64,000 nt of DNA from Candidatus Chlorohelix allophototropha (GTDB lineage: Bacteria; Chloroflexota; Chloroflexia; Chloroheliales; Chloroheliaceae), in contig NZ_CP128400.1 of the NCBI RefSeq assembly GCF_030389965.1, forward strand, positions 1 to 64,000. Reading direction: 5' to 3'. This document shows positions 27,788 through 35,679 of this stretch, piece after piece; the stretch's first letter is position 1, and the number at the start of each line of letters is the position of its first letter. The notes under the pieces were generated by a model. That model made no database searches, was not told the DNA's origin, and worked only from the letters and a program-made list of their open reading frames with translations. A program made the translations under genes and the position numbers.

Positions 27788-28519
27788 CTACAATTGGTAA
27801 CTTACTTTGACCTGCCCATCTTTTTCCTCGATAGCGTTGATGGTCACGCTGCCAACCTCAGCGGTATTTCGTACCAACGTCCCGCCATCTGCTACCGAAC
27901 CAACACCATCAAGCGTAAGCTTTCGTAAGGGTTTGTGAGTAGGCAAACCCGGTTGCAAATAAATTGCGTCACTTTGCAATTTTTCGAGTGGGGCAAATTC
28001 CCAACTCAACTTGCGTTCTTCTTTAATTAGTTCTGCTATTGCTTGAGTCAACGAGTCAGGACTCAATTCTGCATGGGAAACGACTGAGCCTTCATACAAA
28101 ACAAAGGGCTTTTTCCCATGATCGCCCTTCAGCGGCTTTAATATTTCCGGCACGAAACCAAGCCTGAAAAGCGCGAAATCTACCAGATGCCCGCCCGTAT
28201 GCACCCGCATATTCTGGTAGCGGCGTTCCCAATCAAGCTCCCCTAGCACCACTTGTCCCACTTCAAAAGGGACACTTTCAGATTCAAGATAATGCCAGAT
28301 TTCGCCCTCTTTCATCATTACCTGATAAACTTTAGCCTGTGTTGCGCCACCCCAACTCAATATGCCCTGATCGGTGGGTTGCCCACCTCCCATTGGGTAA
28401 AAAACCGTAGTATCCAGCAATACTCGAAATCTTTTAGCCGCTTCAGGCAGAATTTCTAACACTCTGGCGGACATCTGGCGCAAATAGGGTTCGGTTAGAT
28501 AGACGGGTTCTGTTTGCAT
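27788..28519 (-). CDS. AlaX-like alanyl-tRNA editing domain protein
   Basis: Resembles free-standing editing proteins that deacylate Ser- or Gly-tRNA-Ala. 243 residues with an N-terminal beta-barrel (DTTVFYPMGGGQPTDQG) and the editing core. The first zinc pair is present as HTGGH (His107, His111). The second pair, normally CGGTH, reads DGGTL (210-214), so two expected zinc ligands are replaced while the flanking VRNTAEVG is kept. Deacylase activity is therefore doubtful or zinc binding altered. The ribosome site is GGAG, very close to the ATG. First gene of an operon with the thiolase. Confidence 0.8.
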   Translation of the reverse strand: MQTEPVYLTEPYLRQMSARVLEILPEAAKRFRVLLDTTVFYPMGGGQPTDQGILSWGGATQAKVYQVMMKEGEIWHYLESESVPFEVGQVVLGELDWERRYQNMRVHTGGHLVDFALFRLGFVPEILKPLKGDHGKKPFVLYEGSVVSHAELSPDSLTQAIAELIKEERKLSWEFAPLEKLQSDAIYLQPGLPTHKPLRKLTLDGVGSVADGGTLVRNTAEVGSVTINAIEEKDGQVKVSYQL

Positions 28520-28603
28520 AGCTCCATTCTCAACTCAAATTTACAGACTGCTAAATTTTACCATAACCCTTTTGCTATGCCTATGTAAATCGAACATAAT
28601 AAA

Positions 28604-28626
28604 AGCTCCTGTGCCTGACAGGAGCT
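28604..28626 (-). terminator. Terminator after the multi-pass membrane protein gene
   Basis: Perfect 9-bp stem AGCTCCTGT / ACAGGAGCT (28604-28612, 28618-28626), 5-base loop, followed on the minus strand by TTTATTATG. Sits 17 bases past the stop codon. Confidence 0.85.
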
Positions 28627-28642
28627 AGAGCAAAAGACTTTT

Positions 28643-29380
28643 CTAGTGGTCAGCCAGCACCGAAAGTTGCCAGACAAAGGCAAATATGGTGCAGACTATT
28701 AGCCAGATGTCGCGCATCGTGATATGCAACGATAGTAAACCGTTGTTGGGCAACCCCGTACCGATACGTCCTAGGTCGTAGGGGAGTAGGAACAATGCCA
28801 GTATTATTAGCACTACCGCCGTGACTCCGGCAACTGTTACAATTTTGTACGATTGGTGAAGCTCGCGCTCATACAGGTAGTGCACATAGCGGGCAAACAG
28901 CACCGACCCATGTACCATCATGCAAATTACCAGCGTATATAACGCTAGCGAGCGCAGGTGTTCACTTATGGCGAACAACTCGCCGTTTACCAGAAAAATA
29001 CCAACCACTAGCTGGATAATACTGGCAGCTGTAACGATAATTGCGCCGGTTATCCACTCCATCATTAGAAAAATTATGGGCGAATACCGTTTGAATCTGG
29101 GCAGGAAGTAAATATGTGGCATGGTAAAGGAAGCAAAAATTGCCAGAAATGAGAAAAGAAAAGTGCCGATTGTAAGCCCAATATTAAAAGACGAGTCTTT
29201 TGTGGGAGCATAATACAGCGACATAAATAGCATGAGTTCGGCGAAAAGTGCCGCAAAGCCGATGCTCACTGTGTACAAAAAGCGAGGGTGTCGCTTGATT
29301 AAGCCGGGAAGGATGTCTTTATCCTCAGAGTCTCCCACAGCACGGGATAAATCATCAAGAGTAGATGTTTTAGTTTGCAT
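28643..29380 (-). CDS. Multi-pass membrane protein of unknown function
   Basis: A 245-residue protein with a short acidic N-terminus and about six to seven hydrophobic helices (for example SIGFAALFAELMLFMSLYY, IGLTIGTFLFSFLAIFASF, IVTVAGVTAVVLIILALFLL). I do not recognise the family. The ribosome site is weak. The gene is monocistronic, with a terminator downstream and rsmA upstream 56 bases away. A few buried charged residues (Glu48, Arg/His clusters in ARYVHYLYERELHQ) are the only distinctive positions. Confidence 0.7.
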   Translation of the reverse strand: MQTKTSTLDDLSRAVGDSEDKDILPGLIKRHPRFLYTVSIGFAALFAELMLFMSLYYAPTKDSSFNIGLTIGTFLFSFLAIFASFTMPHIYFLPRFKRYSPIIFLMMEWITGAIIVTAASIIQLVVGIFLVNGELFAISEHLRSLALYTLVICMMVHGSVLFARYVHYLYERELHQSYKIVTVAGVTAVVLIILALFLLPYDLGRIGTGLPNNGLLSLHITMRDIWLIVCTIFAFVWQLSVLADH

Positions 29381-29436
29381 TCCGGGTTTAGTCAGTCCTG
29401 TCTCAGAATAGTAATTAATAGTTTAATTGTTAGATT

Positions 29437-30291
29437 TTATCCAGCTTTAGTGGAAATGGCAAGCCCATCTAAGGCATTGTACAACTGTTCCCACTCTACA
29501 AGGCTAAGGGTTTCAGCGCGACGCTCGGCAGCAATATGCCCAACCGCTAAAACCTCGCGTATTATCTCTTTATCCAGATGAAGTCCTGTTGCCAGAGAGT
29601 TTGCCAATTGCTTGCGCTTTTGCCCAAATCCTGCCCGTACAATTTCAAAGAGCCTTGCTTCATCTGTAACCCGGCAAGGTCTTTCCGCATCAGGGTAAAC
29701 CTTAATCGTTAGAATTGCCGAATCTACTTTGGGAGGCGGGTAAAAAGCCCCTGCCGGTACAACAGCAAACAGCTTTGGCTTGCCGTAGAACTGCACGCTT
29801 ACCGCTAGCAGGCTCATTTCAGGTGGTTTAGCTACTATACGCTGCGCTACCTCTTTTTGCACCATCAGCACAATTTGTTGTGGTCGGTGCGCACTTTCCA
29901 GAAAGTGGCGCAGAATAGCAGAAGTAATGTAATAGGGAATGTTTGCGATAAGTTTATAGGCAGTAGGTTCAAGCGCTTCAGGCTGGAAATCCAGCACATC
30001 CCCTTCCACCAGTTTTGCGCCCGGATAAGGCGACAACAGCTCACGCAAAAAAGGGTAGAGGCGTTGATCAAGCTCAACCGCTGTAAACTTTGTAGCAGTT
30101 TGAAGCAGTAATCGAGTCAGTATCCCAACGCCGGGTCCGATTTCTATAACCGCGTCTTCCTTCTTTAACTCGGCGGCTGCCAGAATTTTAGGTGGAACTG
30201 AGGTATCTACCAGAAAGTTCTGACCTAGACCCTTGCTCGGCTTTATCTCAAGCTGTCGTAGCAGCGCCCTTGTCCCTATAGAATCGTTCAA
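29437..30291 (-). CDS. rsmA: 16S rRNA (adenine(1518)-N(6)/adenine(1519)-N(6))-dimethyltransferase
   Basis: RsmA/KsgA dimethylates the two adenines of helix 45 in 16S rRNA. 284 residues. SAM-binding GPGVGILT at 52-59 follows GLGQNFLVD; the catalytic NIPYY motif is in ANIPYYITSAIL; AVELDQRL is motif II. The C-terminal helical domain ends with the usual RAETLSLVEWEQLYNAL. The start is TTG at 30291; only a distant GGGAGTAGG lies upstream, so the exact start is less sure than elsewhere. Divergent from the marR gene. Confidence 0.95.
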   Translation of the reverse strand: MNDSIGTRALLRQLEIKPSKGLGQNFLVDTSVPPKILAAAELKKEDAVIEIGPGVGILTRLLLQTATKFTAVELDQRLYPFLRELLSPYPGAKLVEGDVLDFQPEALEPTAYKLIANIPYYITSAILRHFLESAHRPQQIVLMVQKEVAQRIVAKPPEMSLLAVSVQFYGKPKLFAVVPAGAFYPPPKVDSAILTIKVYPDAERPCRVTDEARLFEIVRAGFGQKRKQLANSLATGLHLDKEIIREVLAVGHIAAERRAETLSLVEWEQLYNALDGLAISTKAG

Positions 30292-30420
30292 CGAATCAGT
30301 TACCTACTCCCTTTATAATCCTGAGCCACACTATTAATTTTATCATATCTATCCGGTGTCTGTAGAAAACTTTTACTTGGGCAAATATCCTTGAATTATC
30401 AAAGATTGCAGGATAAATGA

Positions 30421-30449
30421 TTGACAACTCAAAGAACATGCGCTATTTT
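30421..30449 (+). promoter_or_regulatory. Promoter of the marR-MFS operon
   Basis: TTGACA (30421-30426), 17-base gap, TATTTT (30444-30449), with an AT-rich stretch to the ATG at 30500. The AT-rich imperfect dyads between -10 and ATG would be a natural place for MarR autoregulation (inference). Confidence 0.6.
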
Positions 30450-30499
30450 ATATTTCTTATTAAAAAGAGATTAATAATTCTATTATTTTCAGGTACTAT

Positions 30500-31003
30500 A
30501 TGGATAAATTAAACAACACTATACCTACTCCACCACAGTTTTTTTCAGATCAAAGTGAAGATTCGTTTTTGCCACGTCTGTTAGGGCAAACATTGCTGGC
30601 GATAAGGCAAGTATTGGAAAAGACTCTGGGAGTCAATCATATTACAGGGCGAATAATGCTAATCCTTGCCCATGAAGATGGTATAACCCAGAATTATCTC
30701 ACCGGTTGTATCGGCGTAGATGCCAGCATGATTACCCGTACCGTAAAAGAAATGGAAACCGATCTAGGTTGGATTCGGCGTGAGCGTGACCATACCGATA
30801 ATCGGCTTGTAAGGGTTTTTTTAACCGAGACGGGGATTATACAGGCAAATATTATATTGCAACAGGTCAAAGCTCTTAACCAGCAATTAACTAGTAAGCT
30901 CAGTCAGTCCGACTTAGCCCAAATGAAAAACTATCTTTATATACTGGAAGAAACCGCTCGGAGTATTTTTGAGAACAACTTTAATGAGGCTGAACACAAA
31001 TAG
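30500..31003 (+). CDS. MarR-family transcriptional regulator
   Basis: A 167-residue winged-helix regulator. The DNA-binding region reads QNYLTGCIGVDASMITRTVKEME followed by the wing RRERDHTDNRLVRVFLTETG with the conserved D-x-R-x3-V/L pattern of MarR proteins. The helical termini form the dimer interface. It lies 21 bases before a drug-exporter gene on the same strand behind a near-consensus promoter, the usual arrangement of a self-regulated multidrug-efflux operon; ligand unknown. Confidence 0.88.
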   Translation: MDKLNNTIPTPPQFFSDQSEDSFLPRLLGQTLLAIRQVLEKTLGVNHITGRIMLILAHEDGITQNYLTGCIGVDASMITRTVKEMETDLGWIRRERDHTDNRLVRVFLTETGIIQANIILQQVKALNQQLTSKLSQSDLAQMKNYLYILEETARSIFENNFNEAEHK

Positions 31004-31024
31004 ATCTAGAAAGGAAAGAATATC

Positions 31025-32716
31025 TTGAAAAAGATACCCTATCGCTACGCCGTAGCCTTAAGCGCTGCTTTAGGTCTTTTTATGGCGGTGCTGGATAACA
31101 CTATAGTGAACGTTTCGCTAACGGCTATGCTGAAAAGCTTCAGCGATCAAGACTCTACCGTTACTATTAATACAATCCAATGGGTTATAACCGGATACTT
31201 CCTAGCTCAGGCGGCAGTCATACCCGTAGCTGGATATTTCAGCCACCGCTATGGCTTAAGACGAATTTTCCTTTTCGCATTAGCTATGTTCACTCTAGGT
31301 AGTTTTCTTTGCGGCTTTTCGCATGAACTGGATCATTTATTCGGCGGCGGTGGCGTGCCGATGTTAATCATTTTCCGGGTTTTTCAGGGTCTTGGCGGTG
31401 GTATGCTTTTTCCGCTGGCTATCTCTATTTCGTTCAATGTTTTTCCACCTGCCGACCGGGCAAAAAGCTCGGCAGTGGTGGCAATTCCGGTGTTGCTTGC
31501 CCCTACTTTAGGACCTACTATCGGAGGTCTGCTAGTTGACAGTCCCTTTGACTGGCCTTCGATATTCTTTATAAATATTCCGGTTGGCTTGCTCGCAATG
31601 TTCTTAATCGCCCGGTTGCTGAAACCAGATTTTGGACGTAAACCCATGTGGGCTTCGGAAAATTGGTCGGGAGGTACAAAACCCGCCGATTCTACTGCAC
31701 CTGAAGCTGTTGCCCGTCCTGCCTCTGTTACAGCGACAAGGCTTGAAAAGTTTGACTTTCTGGGTTTGCTTCTTTCAATTTCAGGCACAATTTTGGTGGT
31801 ATATTCCTTTTCGCTTGTCAGCGATACGCGAGAAGGAAGTATCACGCCTCAAACTCCCACTGGTGAAATCAACGGTTGGGGTTACTGGTTGGTCTGGGTA
31901 ATGTTAGTTACAGGTCTGGCTATCTTGGGTATCTTTAGCGCGTATGAGTTGCGGCGTAAAGACCCTGTGCTTGACCTTCGTGTTTTCAAGAGTCGTGATT
32001 TTACCGTCGCCACTTTAATGACTTGGGTGGTGCGCGCGGTGATTTTTGGAAGCTTTTTCATCCTGCCTCTTTTCCTCGAAAGATTCAAGAATATGAGCGC
32101 GGTACTCACCGGTTTGTCGCTTATGCCTCAAGGTATCGGCGCTGCAATCGGGATAATCAGTGGCAGCCGTATCTATGATATTGTTGGACCGCGTATTCAG
32201 GTAATAATGGGTATCATTGCCCTTACGATTAGCTCGATAATGCTCATGAATGTCAGCCCTGAAAGCGATGGTTGGTCTTTCGTGCTGATATTACTTATTC
32301 GAGGTATTGGGTTTGGCTGGTCTAACTTGCCGCTACAGACAGTAGCTCTTTCCCGTTTTGCAGGACCAAGCTTGCCTAAAGTAAGTTCTCTATATAATGC
32401 TACTGCCCAGATTTTCAGTTCAATCGGTGTTGCGGTATTGACAACTCTCTTTGTGACCGGACTTACCGAGCGCGTGACTAGTGGTGTAAAAGCGGCAGCG
32501 GCAAGTGGACAACGCCCGGATAGCCAAGCTATCGTGCTTAATGCGGCGGCAGGTTCAATGGGTAATGTTTTTACCTTTGTAACTATCGGTACGGCGCTCA
32601 CTATATTTCTAGCATTACTTTTACCAAAGAAAAGTATTAAGCAAGAACAAATTGAGGCTGCTCGTAAAGGTGTTGCTGCTGCACAAGAGGAAACGCCCGT
32701 TGTAATGATGGAATAA
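31025..32716 (+). CDS. MFS multidrug exporter, DHA2 (EmrB/QacA) type
   Basis: Proton-driven exporter of 563 residues with about 14 membrane helices. The family motif C-like and D1 segments are visible: AVLDNTIVNVSLTAML at the start (LDxTIVNVA motif), IQWVITGYFLAQAAV, and GLGGGMLFPLAISI. A soluble loop of ~40 residues (about 205-240, Ser/Thr/Ala-rich) lies between helices 6 and 7. TTG start at 31025 with AAGGAAAG upstream. Second gene of the marR operon. Confidence 0.9.
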   Translation: MKKIPYRYAVALSAALGLFMAVLDNTIVNVSLTAMLKSFSDQDSTVTINTIQWVITGYFLAQAAVIPVAGYFSHRYGLRRIFLFALAMFTLGSFLCGFSHELDHLFGGGGVPMLIIFRVFQGLGGGMLFPLAISISFNVFPPADRAKSSAVVAIPVLLAPTLGPTIGGLLVDSPFDWPSIFFINIPVGLLAMFLIARLLKPDFGRKPMWASENWSGGTKPADSTAPEAVARPASVTATRLEKFDFLGLLLSISGTILVVYSFSLVSDTREGSITPQTPTGEINGWGYWLVWVMLVTGLAILGIFSAYELRRKDPVLDLRVFKSRDFTVATLMTWVVRAVIFGSFFILPLFLERFKNMSAVLTGLSLMPQGIGAAIGIISGSRIYDIVGPRIQVIMGIIALTISSIMLMNVSPESDGWSFVLILLIRGIGFGWSNLPLQTVALSRFAGPSLPKVSSLYNATAQIFSSIGVAVLTTLFVTGLTERVTSGVKAAAASGQRPDSQAIVLNAAAGSMGNVFTFVTIGTALTIFLALLLPKKSIKQEQIEAARKGVAAAQEETPVVMME

Positions 32717-32858
32717 ACTCTGAAATAGAGGCTTAAAAATACCTCACGCGAAATTTCCACGCTCACCCTGTCAGCGCAATAAACTTGCCGCCTTCAGGTG
32801 GGCGTGTTATCTTTTGCTGGGTTTGAGTACATTATTTACATAATAGGCTGATAACAAT

Positions 32859-33335
32859 ATGAGCGAATTGACCCATTTTAACGAAGAAGGACGCGCCCGG
32901 ATGGTGGATCTGTCCGAAAAAGCGATTACAGACCGCCGCGCGGTGGCACGTGGTGCGGTGGTGATGCAACCTGAAACCTTGCAACTTATCAGGGATGGGC
33001 GTGTGAAGAAGGGGGATGTGTTGGCAGTGGCACAGATAGCCGGAATTATGGCGGCTAAAAAAACTCATGAAATAATTCCAATGTGCCACCCGCTACTCTT
33101 GAGCGGGATTAATCTGCGCTTTGAACTGGATGATTCCCAAAACTCGGTGCTGATTGAGGCAGAAGTAAAAACCACCAGCCAAACCGGAGTTGAAATGGAA
33201 GCGCTTACGGCGGTTAGCGCGGCTGCTCTGACCATTTACGATATGGTAAAAGCAGTTGACCGGAGTATGCGTATTGAGAATATTAGACTTGCTCATAAGA
33301 GCGGCGGCAAATCCGGCACATTCGAAGCCCAATAA
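32859..33335 (+). CDS. moaC: Cyclic pyranopterin monophosphate synthase
   Basis: Converts the MoaA product to cyclic pyranopterin monophosphate in molybdenum-cofactor synthesis. 158 residues. Key residues align with E. coli numbering: MCHPLL with Cys76-His77, Asp128 and Lys131 in YDMVKAVD, and Lys67/68 in AAKKTHEI; the C-terminal KSGGKSG binds phosphate. The ribosome site is poor. No other moa/moe gene is in the window. Its last 43 bases overlap the convergent SAM hydrolase gene. Confidence 0.95.
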   Translation: MSELTHFNEEGRARMVDLSEKAITDRRAVARGAVVMQPETLQLIRDGRVKKGDVLAVAQIAGIMAAKKTHEIIPMCHPLLLSGINLRFELDDSQNSVLIEAEVKTTSQTGVEMEALTAVSAAALTIYDMVKAVDRSMRIENIRLAHKSGGKSGTFEAQ

Positions 33336-34186
33336 GGTAATTCAACCTCAAAAGGAAAACCTATCTGTACTACGCGCTGTTTAAGATAAACCGAGTTTTC
33401 GATGAGGGTTGTGACATATGCTGCCTGTTCATTGACTTGCGCTATTTCCAGATACCCACCACTCCCGAATAGGGCGATAATCTCCCCATTTTCAGCCGTA
33501 CCATAGGTTTCGCGGATGCCGTTGGCTAAAAGCTGACCGGGTACTGAAACACGCGCATTATTTAACGCTTCTTGTCCGAAATGGGTGAGATGCTCGCGTC
33601 TAATATTGCTGATAACATTGCCAAAGTGGTCAATATGCAGCACTCTCCCCTTGAGGATTTTTTTAGTATCTGGCAAATTATGCCATTCCGGCAGGATGTT
33701 TTCTAGGCGTACCAGTGCGGATGGGTCGAATACTGCGCCTACCTGCTCGAATGGCGCATCTCTGGAAAGAAAAGCCGCTACCGGAGCAAAAATATCTCTT
33801 CCGTGAAAGGTATTGCTGATTTCGGAAAGGTGGAAAGCCGGGTTGTTTAACTCTCTAACTTGCAAATCAGCATAAGTATTCAAGAAATATGAAAAAAGCC
33901 CGTTATCCGGTCCGATAAAATAACCTCTTTCCGCTATTTTCATCCCGATGGCGCGGCGATTAGTGCCTACACCCGGATCAACCACCGCTACATGGATTGT
34001 ACCGGGCGCAAAGTGGCGATGGGCATTAAAGACGTGATAGGCGCCGTTCAGGATGTTTTGTGGCTCTACCTCGTGCGTCAGGTCTATTACCGTAGCTTGT
34101 GGATTGATAGCATGAATTACCCCTTTCATCATGCCCACATATCCATCAAGAGAACCAAAATCGGTGGTAAGCGTTATCACTGCCAT
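33293..34186 (-). CDS. SAM hydrolase (S-adenosyl-L-methionine hydroxide adenosyltransferase, DUF62)
   Basis: Hydrolyses SAM to adenosine and methionine; related to the fluorinase/chlorinase. 297 residues. [18 protein letters not shown] at the N-terminus, [14 protein letters not shown] and [11 protein letters not shown] in the middle, and a C-terminal beta-barrel with [10 protein letters not shown] are the family marks; Asp, Arg and His of the water-activating set are in place. It lacks an obvious halogenase-type insertion. The gene starts four bases after the stop of the SHMT-like gene, so the two are co-transcribed, linking one-carbon and SAM metabolism. Confidence 0.88.
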   Translation of the reverse strand: MAVITLTTDFGSLDGYVGMMKGVIHAINPQATVIDLTHEVEPQNILNGAYHVFNAHRHFAPGTIHVAVVDPGVGTNRRAIGMKIAERGYFIGPDNGLFSYFLNTYADLQVRELNNPAFHLSEISNTFHGRDIFAPVAAFLSRDAPFEQVGAVFDPSALVRLENILPEWHNLPDTKKILKGRVLHIDHFGNVISNIRREHLTHFGQEALNNARVSVPGQLLANGIRETYGTAENGEIIALFGSGGYLEIAQVNEQAAYVTTLIENSVYLKQRVVQIGFPFEVELPYWASNVPDLPPLL

Positions 34187-34190
34187 AACG

Positions 34191-35513
34191 CTAGGCTCTT
34201 ATATAGTGCAGTTGCTGGAAACGTTGGCGCATTGCGATTACATCTGGCTGTACGCTTTCCGGCACTTCTCCTTTGACCAGCACTCGATTGATGAGTTGTG
34301 CCAGTTCGGGCATATCGTTAGGTTTGAAGCCCCAACGGGTAATTTCCTGCGTACCGATGCGAATTGCATTAAAATCATTTGGAAGCTCTGGCAAAGGTAA
34401 GCCGATGCCACTAGTCAGGATATTCGCCTTTTCAAGCTGCCGTGAGGCGGTAGTGCCACCTTTATATGCTGCTGCTTGAATTGCTATATGATGTGACATA
34501 GTAAAGCCTCGTCCTTTTGCGCTGTGAACCGGAGCGCCGCCTTCTGCCAATTCCTCCGCCAACTTCTGGGCATTCGCAATACAGACACGGGCATATTCCT
34601 GCCCAAATTCTAAAATATCTGAGGCAGCTACCACCAGCGCAGCGGTGCGACTTAGGTCGAAGTTGGCAGTTAAACCCGGATAGGCTATCTTGTCCAACCG
34701 CTCTGCCAGTTCAGGCATATTGGTTAGTACCAACCCGCCCGCCGGACCTCCAAAAGACTTGTAAGTAGAGCAGGTCATTAGGTGTGCGCCCTCCGCCAGC
34801 GGTTGCTGAAACTCGCCACCCGCGATAATCCCGGAAACATGCGCCGCATCAAACATCAACCACGCTCCAACCCTATCGGCTATGGCTCTAACTTCTTTTA
34901 CCGGATAGGGGAATAGCGCAAGACTACCGCCCAGAATGATAAGTTTTGGTTTAAGACGTTGCGCTTCTGCCTCTAGTTTCGCAAGGTCAACCGCCATACG
35001 CTCGCCATCAAAAGGAATATCGTGAACCTCTAAGCCGTACAAGCCCGCCGCACCCGGTGTATGGTGGGTAACATGTCCGGCGGCGGCGTTTGAAAGCGCC
35101 ATTATTCTGTCGCCGGGTTTGGTGCAAGCCATATACGCATAAAGATTTGCAAGAGAACCGCTTCCAACCCTGAACTCCACATAATCGCATTTAAAGATGC
35201 GCCGCAGGATTTCCACCACCATAATTTCCAATTGTTCGGCGTACTGTAATCCGGTTTCATACTTGTCACCGGGATAGCCGAGACTGGGGCGACTTCCCAC
35301 ACTGGCGGCTTGAAAACGCGCTGCACGCGGGTTCATAATGTTTGTACCGGCATACAAACTGATACACTCATAATCCATAAAACGGGCATGCATTTCCAGC
35401 ATTTGCTCAACCTCAGACTCAAAACCGGAAGGTAGCAAATTACGATAGTGAGAAACATACTTATTGTAAAATTCTTGAGATTCGGGAGAAACCCACGGGC
35501 GTTTATAGTCCAT
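34191..35513 (-). CDS. SHMT-like PLP enzyme (glycine hydroxymethyltransferase paralogue)
   Basis: PLP enzyme of the serine hydroxymethyltransferase fold, 440 residues from the ATG at 35513 (AAAGG nine bases upstream; an upstream reading to 35639 adds 42 residues with no ribosome site). FRVGSGSLANLYAYMA, AAAGHVTHHTPG and MFDAAHVSGIIAGG follow the SHMT order. The PLP Lys252 sits in TCSTYKSFGGPAGG, where ordinary GlyA has TTTHKTLRGPRGG, and the C-terminal Arg region reads GTQEITRWGF instead of GTPA(x)TTRG. This looks like a divergent branch that may act on another beta-hydroxy or alpha-methyl amino acid. Operonic with the SAM hydrolase. Confidence 0.82.
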   Translation of the reverse strand: MDYKRPWVSPESQEFYNKYVSHYRNLLPSGFESEVEQMLEMHARFMDYECISLYAGTNIMNPRAARFQAASVGSRPSLGYPGDKYETGLQYAEQLEIMVVEILRRIFKCDYVEFRVGSGSLANLYAYMACTKPGDRIMALSNAAAGHVTHHTPGAAGLYGLEVHDIPFDGERMAVDLAKLEAEAQRLKPKLIILGGSLALFPYPVKEVRAIADRVGAWLMFDAAHVSGIIAGGEFQQPLAEGAHLMTCSTYKSFGGPAGGLVLTNMPELAERLDKIAYPGLTANFDLSRTAALVVAASDILEFGQEYARVCIANAQKLAEELAEGGAPVHSAKGRGFTMSHHIAIQAAAYKGGTTASRQLEKANILTSGIGLPLPELPNDFNAIRIGTQEITRWGFKPNDMPELAQLINRVLVKGEVPESVQPDVIAMRQRFQQLHYIRA

Positions 35514-35679
35514 TGCGGCTAGCCTTTCTGATGGTTGAATTTGGAAAATGCTACTATTCCACGAGGGCTTTGTCAAGAAATAGTAATAGCCGTGAATTAA
35601 GGTCGTACAAACGTAGTTCAAAAGATTATGCTGCGGCAATGTCCGTTTTGAGGGCGCATTTTAGTATTACTTTGCATCC

